Source of the DNA: Nocardioides islandensis | Lineage (GTDB): Bacteria > Actinomycetota > Actinomycetes > Propionibacteriales > Nocardioidaceae | Direction: 5' to 3' | Length of the DNA: 64,000 nucleotides | NCBI RefSeq assembly: GCF_015352455.1 | Contig: NZ_JADKPN010000006.1 | Coordinates: 1 to 64,000 of the forward strand | Shown here: piece after piece, positions 16,746-24,987 of the stretch | Position numbering within the stretch: the stretch's first letter is position 1 | Layout: each line of letters starts with the position of its first letter | The notes under the pieces: generated by a model | Databases searched by the model: none | Seen by the model: the letters and a program-made list of their open reading frames with translations, nothing else | Told to the model about the DNA's origin: nothing | Made by a program: the position numbers and the translations under genes

Positions 16746-18047
16746 GTGGTCACCGAGCAGGTGCCTCCGGACGGGGGTGAGGACGTGGCGTCCACCCACC
16801 CCTCCGCGCTCCCCGAGCCGGTGCGCGCCCGCGTGCTCGCCCTGGCCGCGGAGGTGCTGCCCCAGGTGGCGGGCCTGCCGCCGGCGCTGCGCCGGGTGGC
16901 GGAGTTCGCGCCCGCGCGCCGGGCCCGCCTGGGTGGCAGCGCGATCACGGACGCGCTGGCGGACGACGACCTGCGCGAGCGGGTGGCGGTCCAGGTCGCG
17001 GCCCGCCCCGCGCGCGACGACGACGTCGAGGTGGCCGCGCGTGCGTGGCTCGCGCGCGACGAGGGCTGGGAGGGCCTGGTCGAGGGCGCCGGGCGGTCCG
17101 GGTCGGCGGGCGAGCGCGACCAGGCCGAGCTCGAGCGCCTGAGGTCCCGCGTGGCCGACGCCGAGCAGGCCGCCAAGGACGCCCGCAGCAAGGCGCGCAG
17201 CCAGGTCGAGGGCTTCAAGACCGACAACGCCACCTTGCGCCGCAAGCTCGGTGAGGCCCGGACGGCCGAGCGCCAGGCCCGCGAGACCGCCGAGGAGGCG
17301 CTCCGCCTGGCCGAGGAAGCCCGCGGCCGCGTGGCGAGCCTGGAGTCGGGCCAGGACAAGGAGGTACGCCGGCTCCGCGCGCGCGTCGAGCAGCTCGAGG
17401 CGGAGCTGGCGACGCTGCGGCAGGGCGAGCGGCGTACGGCCCGGGCCGACCGCGACGAGGCCACGGTCCGGGCCCGGCTCCTGCTGGACGCCGTGATCGA
17501 CGCGGCCACCGGCCTGCGCCGCGAGCTGGCGCTGCCGGCCGTGCCCGGCGCGCCCGGGGACCGCGTGGAGGCCGAGCTCGGCGAGGTGGGTGGCGACGTC
17601 CGGACGCCCGGTTCGGCGGGGATCCTCGGGCCGGGCAACCCGGCGGTGCTCGAGCAGCTGCTGACCCTGCCGCGCTCCCGGTTGCTCGTCGACGGCTACA
17701 ACGTGTCGAAGACCGCGTGGGAGCAGTCGTCGCTCGAGGCGCAGCGCCAGCGGCTGCTCGGAGCCCTGGCTCCGATGGTGGCCCGCACCGGGGCCGAGAT
17801 CACCGTCGTCTTCGACGCCGCCAACCTGACCAACCGCCCGGTCGTCGCCGCGCCACGGGGTGTCAAGGTCGTCTTCAGCCCACCGGGCGTGATCGCCGAC
17901 CACGTCATCCGCGACCTGGTCGCCGCGGAGCCGCCCGGCCGCACGGTCGTGGTGGTCTCCGACGACCAGGAGGTGGCGCGCGACGCGCGGGCGGGCGGCG
18001 CGCGGCCGGTGTCCGCGGCGGCGTTCCTGGAGCTACTCGCCCGCTGA
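16746..18047 (+). CDS. NYN (PIN-like) domain RNase protein with coiled coil
   Basis: 433 residues. An N-terminal helical region (1-115) is followed by a long coiled coil (about 120-250, rich in Ala, Glu, Arg) and a C-terminal YacP-like NYN domain (about 300-430). The metal-binding acidic positions are visible in LLVDGYNVSK, ITVVFDAANL, ADHVIRDLV and VVVSDDQEV. NYN proteins are RNases acting in tRNA, rRNA or mRNA turnover; the exact target is unknown. GTG 16746 follows GAGGA and is closely linked to the zinc-ribbon gene. It converges with the sulfatase gene, overlapping it by 15 bp. Confidence 0.85.
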   Translation: MVTEQVPPDGGEDVASTHPSALPEPVRARVLALAAEVLPQVAGLPPALRRVAEFAPARRARLGGSAITDALADDDLRERVAVQVAARPARDDDVEVAARAWLARDEGWEGLVEGAGRSGSAGERDQAELERLRSRVADAEQAAKDARSKARSQVEGFKTDNATLRRKLGEARTAERQARETAEEALRLAEEARGRVASLESGQDKEVRRLRARVEQLEAELATLRQGERRTARADRDEATVRARLLLDAVIDAATGLRRELALPAVPGAPGDRVEAELGEVGGDVRTPGSAGILGPGNPAVLEQLLTLPRSRLLVDGYNVSKTAWEQSSLEAQRQRLLGALAPMVARTGAEITVVFDAANLTNRPVVAAPRGVKVVFSPPGVIADHVIRDLVAAEPPGRTVVVVSDDQEVARDARAGGARPVSAAAFLELLAR

Positions 18048-19991
18048 GGCGGCGCCCGGCCACATCTCGTCGAGCGCGTAGCGCTGCCCGAACGAGAAGT
18101 CGTACTGCACCATCCGCAGGTCGCGCAGCACCTGCTGCTGCCGCTGGTCGAGGTCGGCGTACGGCACGACCGTGTCGCTGCGGGTGACGACGCCGTCCGG
18201 CCCGAGCGCCCCGAGCCGGATGCCCGCCTCGCGGAGCAGCTCGTAGTACGGCGGCAGCGGAGCCCCGATGCGCTCGAGGGCGAGGGGCAGGAAGGAGACC
18301 GGGTTGGTGACGGGCAGGGCCCTGTGGTCGGCACCCTCGCTGGACCAGACGAACATCGGGTTGGTGTGCATCGTCAGGTCCGAGTTCGCGTTCCGGGTCC
18401 TCGAGGAGAAGATGCCGGGGAAGTGGTCGCCGAAGAAGACCACGACCGTCGGCTCGCCGGTGGCCTTGATGCCGTCGAGCAACGCGGGCAGGTCCGCGTC
18501 GGTGTAGCTCAGGCCGCGCGCGAAGCCGCCGACGGCCGCCGCCTCGGAGCCCGAGGTGCCGGTGACCTCCACCGGGTCGTCGTACCACTGGGTCGGCACG
18601 TGGTTCTGCATGGTCACGACGTGCGCGAAGAGGGGCTTGTCGGACGCGCGGATCTGGTGGAGGACCTCGTCGTACGTCGACTTGTCGGAGATGAACGGGC
18701 TGTGCTCGACGTGGGCGTCCTCGTGCATCGTCGTGTCGTGGACGAAGTCGTCGAAGCCGAAGTTCTCGTAGACGTTCTCGCGGTTGTAGAGCATGGTCGA
18801 GTACGCGTGGATCGCGACCGCGCGGTAGCCCTGGTCCTTGAACCAGCCGACCGCCGACGGGTAGTCGGGGTGGCCCGGCACGATCTGCTGGTAGGGGATG
18901 GAGAGGCGCGGGTCGAACAGCGCCTCGGCCTGGCCGGTGAGGGCCTGGAACTCCATCGTCGACGTGCCGTTGCCGTAGCCGATGGCCAGCGACTCCCCGC
19001 CCCACTGCTCTTTCGCGACCGCGCGGGTGTGGGGGATCGGGTCCTCGCCGAGCTCCAGGCCGGCGAGCTTGGTCGGGTCGGAGAACGACTCGCTGAGCAC
19101 GAGCACGACGTTGTAGCCGGCCAGTGCGGTCGTGGCGTGCTGGTTCTGCTGGGCCGCGCGCTCGGTGTAGCGGTCGGCGATCTCCTTCATCGCCGCCGCG
19201 TCGTAGCCGGCGGGCGGCTCCACCTCGGCGGGGAGGTTGTAGAGGAACCCGCCGACGAGGCCGTTCTGCTGGTAGTTCTGGACCTGGTCCCAGCCGGCCC
19301 ACGTCACGCCGGCGGCGTCGTAGAGCTTGCTCCAGAGGTTGCCCGGCCGGTTGAAGGTCGTGGTGTGGACGAGCGCCAGCCCGCAGACCAGCACGAGGAC
19401 GGCCCGCAGGACGAGCCAGGCGCGCCGGCGCGGGTGCTCGCGGGTCACCGGCTGGAAGCGCCGGCCGGCCAGCCGGCCCAGGACGTGCACGAGGGCCGTG
19501 ACGGCGACGACGACCACGGCGCCGACGGCGATCCAGCGCCAGCCGACCATCTCCTCGAGGAACCCCGGGTGCTCGAGGAAGGTCAGGTCGCTCGGGACCA
19601 CGGGCCCCTCGAGGATCGACATCCGCTTCCAGTTGGCCGCGCCGATCACCAGGCACAGCGGGGCCAGGACGGTGAGCGCCCGCCGGATCCGGCCGGTGAG
19701 CCCGATCAGCAGGAGCACGACACACCACACGACCAGCAGGCTGACCAGGGCGCCGCGCCCGGGCTGCCAGATCGGCTCCGCCCGCAGCGAGATGTCCAGG
19801 ACCGCGTCGCACGCCAGGGCGGCCCACACGCTGTACAGCGCCCCGAGCACCAGCGGCATCGAGCGGCGCGTCGACGCCGCGTCGGGCGGTACGTCGGGGG
19901 GTACGTCGGGGGGTACGTCGGGCGTGGTCCCCGACTGTCCGTCGGTCGCCGGAGCGACCACGGCTCCGTCGACGACGACCTGCGGGTGCAC
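18033..19991 (-). CDS. LtaS-like membrane sulfatase / phosphoglycerol transferase
   Basis: About 652 residues: cytoplasmic tail with a proline repeat, about five membrane helices (50-235) and an extracytoplasmic sulfatase-fold domain. Catalytic features match lipoteichoic acid synthases: metal-binding Glu in VLVLSESFSDP, nucleophile Thr in YGNGTSTMEFQALTG and Asp-His in VVFFGDHFPG. It probably transfers phosphoglycerol or a related group to a cell-envelope polymer. GTG 19991 is chosen because TATCCT ends 6 nt upstream; a later in-frame ATG at 19859 would remove the repeat tail. Its closeness to envelope hydrolase genes fits a cell-wall role. Confidence 0.88.
   Translation of the reverse strand: MHPQVVVDGAVVAPATDGQSGTTPDVPPDVPPDVPPDAASTRRSMPLVLGALYSVWAALACDAVLDISLRAEPIWQPGRGALVSLLVVWCVVLLLIGLTGRIRRALTVLAPLCLVIGAANWKRMSILEGPVVPSDLTFLEHPGFLEEMVGWRWIAVGAVVVVAVTALVHVLGRLAGRRFQPVTREHPRRRAWLVLRAVLVLVCGLALVHTTTFNRPGNLWSKLYDAAGVTWAGWDQVQNYQQNGLVGGFLYNLPAEVEPPAGYDAAAMKEIADRYTERAAQQNQHATTALAGYNVVLVLSESFSDPTKLAGLELGEDPIPHTRAVAKEQWGGESLAIGYGNGTSTMEFQALTGQAEALFDPRLSIPYQQIVPGHPDYPSAVGWFKDQGYRAVAIHAYSTMLYNRENVYENFGFDDFVHDTTMHEDAHVEHSPFISDKSTYDEVLHQIRASDKPLFAHVVTMQNHVPTQWYDDPVEVTGTSGSEAAAVGGFARGLSYTDADLPALLDGIKATGEPTVVVFFGDHFPGIFSSRTRNANSDLTMHTNPMFVWSSEGADHRALPVTNPVSFLPLALERIGAPLPPYYELLREAGIRLGALGPDGVVTRSDTVVPYADLDQRQQQVLRDLRMVQYDFSFGQRYALDEMWPGAASAGE
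19884..19921. repeat. 12-bp tandem repeat in the 5' end of the sulfatase gene
   Basis: GGTACGTCGGGG recurs three times in tandem. On the coding strand it encodes DVPP repeats in the cytoplasmic tail, so copy number can vary without a frameshift. Confidence 0.7.
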
Positions 19992-19997
19992 AGCCCG

Positions 19998-20003
19998 AGG
20001 ATA
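19998..20003 (-). promoter_or_regulatory. -10 element for leaderless sulfatase gene
   Basis: TATCCT on the minus strand, ending 6 nt before the GTG at 19991. Confidence 0.5.
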
Positions 20004-20103
20004 AGGACGCGGGCGGGCCTGCGACCGGCGTTCGGAGGAAGTCGTCCGGGGCTCCTCCACGCTCGGGGGACCCCTGTCGGTGGTCGGTGACAGAGTCACG
20101 GAC

Positions 20104-20310
20104 ATGACGACGAGGATCGACTGCGACACCTGCGTGGTGCGGGGGCTGGCGTGTGGCGACTGCGTGGTGACGGTCCTGCTCGGGCCACCCCCCGAGCTCA
20201 CCTTCGACGACGACGCGTGCCGCGCGCTGGACGTGCTGGCCGCGGGCGGTCTGGTGCCGCCCCTCCGGCTGGTGCAGGCCGTGGTGCCTCCCGAGATCGA
20301 GTCGGCATGA
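20104..20310 (+). CDS. small cysteine-rich conserved protein
   Basis: 68 residues with four cysteines close to the N-terminus in CDTCVVRGLACGDC, two CxxC-like pairs that could bind zinc or an iron-sulfur cluster. The rest is plain (FDDDACRALDVLAAGGLVPP...). It is not from a family I can name, though small proteins of this kind sit next to NlpC/P60 genes in related actinobacteria (recalled, unchecked). ATG 20104 is taken; a GTG at 20080 would add eight residues. The coding bias is clear. Confidence 0.6.
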   Translation: MTTRIDCDTCVVRGLACGDCVVTVLLGPPPELTFDDDACRALDVLAAGGLVPPLRLVQAVVPPEIESA

Positions 20311-20415
20311 GCGTCCTGAGCCATGGGACGGATGGGCCGCATGTGACGGTGGGGACCGGTGCGGCCTCACGACACGAGTGTTTCGCCGACGCATCGCGGA
20401 CACCCCGGTTGAAGT

Positions 20416-20445
20416 TTGGACGGTCGGCGAGAGCCGCACTAGTGT
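20416..20445 (+). promoter_or_regulatory. sigma-70-type promoter for the riboswitch-nlpC transcript
   Basis: TTGGAC (20416-20421) and TAGTGT (20440-20445) are 18 bp apart. Predicted start of transcription is near 20452, about 40 nt before the aptamer. The rest of the 363-bp gap is riboswitch and leader. Confidence 0.5.
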
Positions 20446-20491
20446 GTGGCGCTCAGGTGCTCGTGGAAGTGGACCACCAGGGTCCGCGCGG

Positions 20492-20647
20492 GCGCCGCGC
20501 TGAGTCCGGGCCCCCCGCAGGGGGGCCGGGAGCCGGGGAACCAACCCACCTGGGGTGAATCCCCTCCGAGAGTGACGGTTTCGGGGCCGTGACGGAAGAG
20601 GGGTAGGGCCTGTCGTGCCCGAATCCGTCAGCTCACCCGGTAGGCGT
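20492..20647 (+). ncRNA. cyclic di-AMP riboswitch (ydaO-yuaA class)
   Basis: The leader carries the conserved blocks of this class: CTGAGTCCGGG, CCGGGGAACCAACCCA, CTGGGGTGAATCCC, a variable middle stem, GTAGGGCC, and CCCGAATCCGTCAGCTCACC with a closing TAGGCG. GCGCC at 20492 pairs with GGCGT at 20643 as the outer stem. The next gene is an exported NlpC/P60 cell-wall hydrolase starting 26 nt later, a classic target of this class in actinobacteria. Family knowledge: c-di-AMP binding usually turns expression off. Confidence 0.92.
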
Positions 20648-20673
20648 ACGACAACAAGGGAGACCGCCCGCTC

Positions 20674-21663
20674 GTGCTGAACGGTCGGAGGCGCACGTCC
20701 GCCGCCATTTCTGGGGTTCTGCTCGCTGTGGTGATCGGCTCGGTGCCGTCGTCCCCGGCCCACGCCGAGCCGACGATCGACGAGGTCCAGCACCGCGTCG
20801 ACCGGCTCTACCACGAGGCCGAACAGGCCTCCGAGCGCTACAACCAGGCCAAGGTCGAGCTCGAGGAGCTGCGCAAGGACCTCGACGCCCTCGAGGCCGA
20901 CCAGAACCGTCAGGACGGTCGGCTGGCCACGGTCCGTGAGCAGGTCCAGGACTCCATCATCAGCCAGTACGAAGGCACCAGCATCTCCGCCGTCGGCCAG
21001 GCCGTGGTCTCCGACGACCCGAGTGCGTTCCTTTCCCAGCTGACCACCATGTCGGCGTACAACGACATCCAGACCCAGCTCCTGGCCGACTACTCCACCG
21101 AGCTGAAGGCCCTCGACATCCGCAAGTCCGCCACCGACGACCGACGCGCGCAGATCTCCGCGATCGAGCAGCAGCTGGCCGACGAGAAGGCGACCATCGA
21201 CGACAAGCTCGCCGAGGCCAAGGACCAGCTGTCCACGCTGAAGGACCAGGAGCGCGAGGAGCTCCTCGCCTCCCGTGGCGGCACCGTGCGGCTGCCGACC
21301 GACGTGCCCGTGTCGGGTCGTGCCGCGGCCGCCGTCCAGTACGCCCTGGCCCAGGTCGGCGACGCCTACGTCTACGGCGCCGCCGGACCGAGCGCCTTCG
21401 ACTGCTCGGGCCTGACCATGATGGCGTGGGCGCAGGCCGGGGTCGGCCTGCCGCACTCCTCGAGCGCCCAGTTCGGCTCGGGTGCGCACGTGTCGTCCAG
21501 CGACCTGCAGCCCGGTGACCTCGTCTTCTACTACAGCCCGATCAGCCACGTCGCCATCTACATCGGCAACGGCCTGATCGTGCACGCGGCCAACCCGGGC
21601 GCGGGCGTCCTCGTGGCCGGCGTCTTCTCGATGCCGTACGCCGGCGCGGTCCGTCCTGGCTGA
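20674..21663 (+). CDS. secreted NlpC/P60 peptidoglycan endopeptidase
   Basis: 329 residues: Sec signal peptide (cleavage near AHAEPT at about 31), a long coiled coil (about 35-200), and a C-terminal NlpC/P60 domain. Catalytic Cys is in SAFDCSGLTMMAWAQAG (about 242), His in ISHVAIYIGNG (about 292) and a third polar residue in VHAANPG. It should cut the peptide stem of peptidoglycan, like RipA/RPF-associated hydrolases. GTG start at 20674 with AAGGGAGA upstream. It is controlled by the c-di-AMP riboswitch directly in front, tying cell-wall cutting to osmotic signalling. Confidence 0.95.
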   Translation: MLNGRRRTSAAISGVLLAVVIGSVPSSPAHAEPTIDEVQHRVDRLYHEAEQASERYNQAKVELEELRKDLDALEADQNRQDGRLATVREQVQDSIISQYEGTSISAVGQAVVSDDPSAFLSQLTTMSAYNDIQTQLLADYSTELKALDIRKSATDDRRAQISAIEQQLADEKATIDDKLAEAKDQLSTLKDQEREELLASRGGTVRLPTDVPVSGRAAAAVQYALAQVGDAYVYGAAGPSAFDCSGLTMMAWAQAGVGLPHSSSAQFGSGAHVSSSDLQPGDLVFYYSPISHVAIYIGNGLIVHAANPGAGVLVAGVFSMPYAGAVRPG

Positions 21664-21697
21664 TCCGTCACCGCAGGCCGGTCGCCCACGTCGATGG

Positions 21698-22942
21698 GTG
21701 GCCGGCCTCGCGCTGGCGGCCGCGCTCGTCGGCGTCGGAGCCTGGGCGCTGCTGCATGACTCCTCTTACGTCGCGCTGCCTCCGGGCCCGTCCGCGCCGC
21801 AGGCCGAGCCGGCCGCCGCGGCCGTCGCCCTCCAGGACCTCGGCCGGGCGCTCACCGAGGGGGATGCCGACGCGGCCGCCGCGCTGGCGCCCCCGGGCGA
21901 CTCCGACGCGGAGGACCTCCTCGCGGCCGTGGCCGGGAACGCCGAGGCCCTCGGCATCCAGCCGCGGCTCAGGTACGTCGACGAGACCGGCGGCGTGGGG
22001 GCCGACGGCCGCTGGTCGGCCGCCGTCGACCTGACGTGGCGCTACGCCGACGACTCGGGCACCGAGCCGGCGCGCGCCGAGGTGACGGTCGACTTCGCAC
22101 CGGTGGACAGCGGGGGAGTGGCGGTCGCCGGGTTCGGCGGCGCCGACACCGGCCGTCTGCCGGTCTGGCTCTCCGGGCCGGTCGTGGTGCGCGAGGGTCC
22201 CGGCGTCCTGGTGGTGGCGGCCGGCGACGGCACGACCGTGCGCGCCGAGGCACTGCGCTACCTGCGGCTCTCGGAGACCGCGGTACGGGTCGTCCGGCGC
22301 GTGCTGCCCGGGTGGCACGCGCGGCTGGTGGTCGAGGTGCCGTCCTCGGAGGCCGGGGTCGACCGCGCCATCGACGCGGAGCCGGGCCATTCCGCCGCGA
22401 TCGCCGCCGTCACGGCACCCGTCGACGGGTCGACGACCGGCGACTCCCCGGTGCACGTCTTCGTCAACCCCGAGGTCTTCGACATGCTGCGCCCGACCGG
22501 CGCCCAGGTCGTGCTCAGCCACGAGGCGGCGCACGTGGCCACCGACGCGGCCCGCAGCACGGTGCCGCCCTGGCTGCTCGAGGGGTTCGCCGACTACGTC
22601 GCGCTGCGCGACGTCGACCTCCCGGTCACCACCAGCGCGGCCCAGATCATCCGTCAGGTCCGCCGCGACGGCGTGCCCGACGCCCTGCCCGGGGCCGCGG
22701 AGTTCGACACGGCCACGACACATCTGGGGGCGACGTACGAGAGTGCCTGGCTGGCCTGCGTGCTCCTCGCGGAGCGGGGCGGCGAGCGTGGGCTCGTGGG
22801 TCTGTACGACGACGTCGACGCCGGCCGGCCACTCGGGGCCACCCTGCAGCGACGCTTCGGGCTGAGCGAGACGGCGCTGACACGGCTCTGGCAGCGCCGG
22901 CTGGCGGACCTGGCCGGGTCGGGCCGGGTACCAGCCCGCTGA
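21698..22942 (+). CDS. secreted or membrane-anchored MA-clan zinc peptidase-like protein
   Basis: 414 residues. An N-terminal hydrophobic segment (AGLALAAALVGVGAWALL) acts as signal anchor. Residues about 40-250 are an Ala-rich region of NTF2-like or beta character, then VLSHEAAHVATDA (HExxH zinc site, about 274) and the downstream glutamate helix LLEGFADYVA (about 293), as in peptidase-MA-like families. The active-site set is intact. GTG start, 34 bp after the NlpC/P60 stop, so it may share that transcript. Confidence 0.75.
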   Translation: MAGLALAAALVGVGAWALLHDSSYVALPPGPSAPQAEPAAAAVALQDLGRALTEGDADAAAALAPPGDSDAEDLLAAVAGNAEALGIQPRLRYVDETGGVGADGRWSAAVDLTWRYADDSGTEPARAEVTVDFAPVDSGGVAVAGFGGADTGRLPVWLSGPVVVREGPGVLVVAAGDGTTVRAEALRYLRLSETAVRVVRRVLPGWHARLVVEVPSSEAGVDRAIDAEPGHSAAIAAVTAPVDGSTTGDSPVHVFVNPEVFDMLRPTGAQVVLSHEAAHVATDAARSTVPPWLLEGFADYVALRDVDLPVTTSAAQIIRQVRRDGVPDALPGAAEFDTATTHLGATYESAWLACVLLAERGGERGLVGLYDDVDAGRPLGATLQRRFGLSETALTRLWQRRLADLAGSGRVPAR

Positions 22943-22955
22943 CAGACTGGGTCGG

Positions 22956-24242
22956 GTGGTGACCGCTCACGAACGACGGGTGGCCGCCGTCGTCACCGCT
23001 GTCGGGGCGCTCGCCTTCGTCGTCCTCGCGGCCGCGCTCGTCCCCTGGCACCCCGTGCCGGGAGGCGGTCCCACCACGCTGCCCGCGGCGGACACGATCC
23101 TGACGCCGGCCCAGCTGGCCCGCGCCCACGACTACTCGGCACCCGCACGCATCCTGGGGTACGTCTCGCTGGTGGTCTCCCTCGCCGTGACGTGCTGGCT
23201 GGGCTTCACGCGGGCGGGTCTGCGACTGGTCGGCCGGCTGCCCGGCTGGTGGTGGGTCAAGGTGGTGCTCGGCGTCGCCGCGTTCAACCTGGTCGGCCGG
23301 TTGGTGACGCTGCCGTTCGCCTGGGTCGGCTACCGCCGGCGGGTGGAGTACGGGCTGTCCACACAGGCCTGGCCGGACTGGCTGCGGGACGTGGCCGTGT
23401 CGTGGGTGGTCAACGTCGTCGGCACCGGTCTGGTGCTGCTGGTCGTCGTCGGCACGGCGCGCCGGTGGCGGACGTGGTGGCCGGCCGTCGCCGGAGGGAT
23501 CGCCGCCGTGCTGGTCATGCTCGGGTCGTTCGTCTACCCGGTGGTCGTCGAGCCCTTGTTCAACCACTTCACGCCGCTGGCCGACGGGTCCCTGCGCTCC
23601 GGGGTGCTGCGGCTGGCCGACGAGGAGGGAGTGCACGTCGACGACGTGCTGGAGGCGGACGCCTCGCGGCGGACCACGACGCTCAACGCCTACGTCTCCG
23701 GCTTCGGCGGGACGCGCCGGGTCGTGCTCTACGACAACCTGGTCAACGACGTGCCGGAGGACCAGGTCCTGTCGGTCGTCGCCCACGAGCTCGGCCACGC
23801 CCGCCACGACGACGTGCTGACGGGCTCTCTGCTGGGAGCCGCGGGGGCGGTGTTCGGCCTCGGCCTGCTCGGCCTGGTGCTGGCCGGGCGCCGCGAGGAG
23901 CCCGGCGCACAGCGCGGCCGGGAGACGCCCGGAAATGCACGAAGGGCCTGGGACCCGGCGGTGGTGCCGAGGGTCCTGGCCCTGGTGGCGGTGGCGGGAC
24001 TGCTGGCCAGTCCCGTGCAGAACGGCATCAGCCGGCGGATCGAGACCCGGGCCGACGTCGACGCCCTGCTGGCGACACGCGACCCGGACGCGTTCGTCGC
24101 GGTGCAGCGTCAGCTGGCGCTGCGGTCCTTGTCGGACCTGGCGACGCCGGCGTGGTCGCAGTTCTGGTTCGGCAGCCACCCGACGACGCGTGAGAGGATC
24201 GCGGTCGCCGGGTGGCTGTCGGACCAGCGGGCCGGCCGCTGA
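22956..24242 (+). CDS. M48 family membrane metalloprotease (Ste24-like)
   Basis: 428 residues with about six to seven helices and the M48 signature VVAHELGHARHDD (HExxH, about 277) plus a third zinc ligand in RRIETRADVDAL (about 362). It resembles CAAX prenyl protease 1/Ste24 in topology and size; in bacteria such enzymes take part in membrane-protein quality control. Residues 300-335 contain an Arg-rich loop. The GTG start lies 13 bp after the MA-clan peptidase. It converges on the Flp pilin genes with only 7 bp between stops. Confidence 0.9.
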   Translation: MVTAHERRVAAVVTAVGALAFVVLAAALVPWHPVPGGGPTTLPAADTILTPAQLARAHDYSAPARILGYVSLVVSLAVTCWLGFTRAGLRLVGRLPGWWWVKVVLGVAAFNLVGRLVTLPFAWVGYRRRVEYGLSTQAWPDWLRDVAVSWVVNVVGTGLVLLVVVGTARRWRTWWPAVAGGIAAVLVMLGSFVYPVVVEPLFNHFTPLADGSLRSGVLRLADEEGVHVDDVLEADASRRTTTLNAYVSGFGGTRRVVLYDNLVNDVPEDQVLSVVAHELGHARHDDVLTGSLLGAAGAVFGLGLLGLVLAGRREEPGAQRGRETPGNARRAWDPAVVPRVLALVAVAGLLASPVQNGISRRIETRADVDALLATRDPDAFVAVQRQLALRSLSDLATPAWSQFWFGSHPTTRERIAVAGWLSDQRAGR

Positions 24243-24249
24243 GAAAGCG

Positions 24250-24438
24250 TTACATGCAGTTCGAGGGAATCGCGCTCTGCATGATCGAGTCGCACGTGTC
24301 GTCGAACAGAGCGTTGACCCCGCTGCCGAAGAGGAACACGATCGCCACGATGAGAGCGGCGATGCCGGCGATGAGCAGGCCGTACTCCACGGCCGAGGCG
24401 CCGCGCTCGTCCCGCTCTGGGGGGCAGGGAATGGTCAT
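24250..24438 (-). CDS. Flp-type pilin 1
   Basis: 62 residues with the class III prepilin site: ERGASAVEYGLLIAGIAALIVAIV, where cleavage is expected after the glycine and the Glu of VEY is the invariant position five. One hydrophobic helix and a short tail with two cysteines (DDTCDSIMQSAIPSNC) complete it. The ATG follows CAGGAGACG. It is probably a minor or alternative subunit of the adjacent Tad pilus; it is nearly identical to pilin 2 across the helix. Confidence 0.9.
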   Translation of the reverse strand: MTIPCPPERDERGASAVEYGLLIAGIAALIVAIVFLFGSGVNALFDDTCDSIMQSAIPSNCM

Positions 24439-24458
24439 GATCGTCTCCTGATGAGGCC

Positions 24459-24494
24459 GTGGCCGCGAACCTGGTCGCCCAGGTTCGCGGCCAC
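24459..24494. terminator. 16-bp-arm hairpin between the two pilin genes
   Basis: GTGGCCGCGAACCTGG (24459-24474) pairs perfectly with its complement at 24479-24494 around a 4-nt loop. Lying downstream of pilin 2 and upstream of pilin 1, it probably terminates or attenuates the transcript so the first pilin is made in excess, and it protects mRNA ends. Confidence 0.7.
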
Positions 24495-24522
24495 AGCGTG
24501 TGGTTCTAGGTGTTGCTTCGGG

Positions 24523-24726
24523 TCAGCAGGTGGCCGTGGAGCTCTGGGTCACCGAGTCACAGGTGTCCTGGAAGATCTGGTTCAGGGCGCCACCGAAGAC
24601 GAACACGATCAGGACGATGAGGGCGGCGATGCCGGCGATCAGCAGGCCGTACTCAACGGCAGACGCGCCGCGCTCGTCCATCTTGGCGAGGCGGGCGTTC
24701 AGCACGATGCGGAGGTAGTCCAGCAT
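24523..24726 (-). CDS. Flp-type pilin 2
   Basis: 67 residues: a charged leader (MLDYLRIVLNARLAKMDERG), the same G-ASAVEYGLLIAG processing site and helix as pilin 1, and a tail QDTCDSVTQSSTATC with two cysteines. It is the promoter-proximal pilin and so the likely major subunit. ATAGGAGAACAG gives a strong ribosome site. The 261-bp region to the response regulator gene holds a palindromic segment near 24765-24778 and the hairpin TAGTCC-TTTC-GGACTA at 24837-24852; no gene is evident there. Confidence 0.92.
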   Translation of the reverse strand: MLDYLRIVLNARLAKMDERGASAVEYGLLIAGIAALIVLIVFVFGGALNQIFQDTCDSVTQSSTATC

Positions 24727-24836
24727 TTCTGTTCTCCTATGAGGAAGGGGATTTGAGTCGAGAAGGCCGGAGGCCTCCGGACAAAAGTTTCCCCGACTCG
24801 TGCGCCCCCCGAATCGGGTGAACGTTCCTTGTCGAG

Positions 24837-24852
24837 TAGTCCTTTCGGACTA
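24837..24852. promoter_or_regulatory. small hairpin in the pilin leader region
   Basis: TAGTCC pairs with GGACTA around TTTC. It sits in the 261-bp gap between the response regulator stop and pilin 2. It could end the regulator transcript or structure the pilin leader. Confidence 0.35.
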
Positions 24853-24987
24853 TGGTTCCCTGGCCTGGCGGCGGCTCGCAGGAGAATCACGAAATTGGCC
24901 TCTGACCTGCGGTGATACCTCAATCCAGGGGCTCTCGGACAGAGGCGTCGACGGGGCCCTTCCTGGGGACCTGAGGACGGGATCCGG

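Noticed and set aside
19884..19921. CRISPR-like or regulatory array
   Set aside because: Three 12-bp tandem units without spacers; they lie in the sulfatase coding region.
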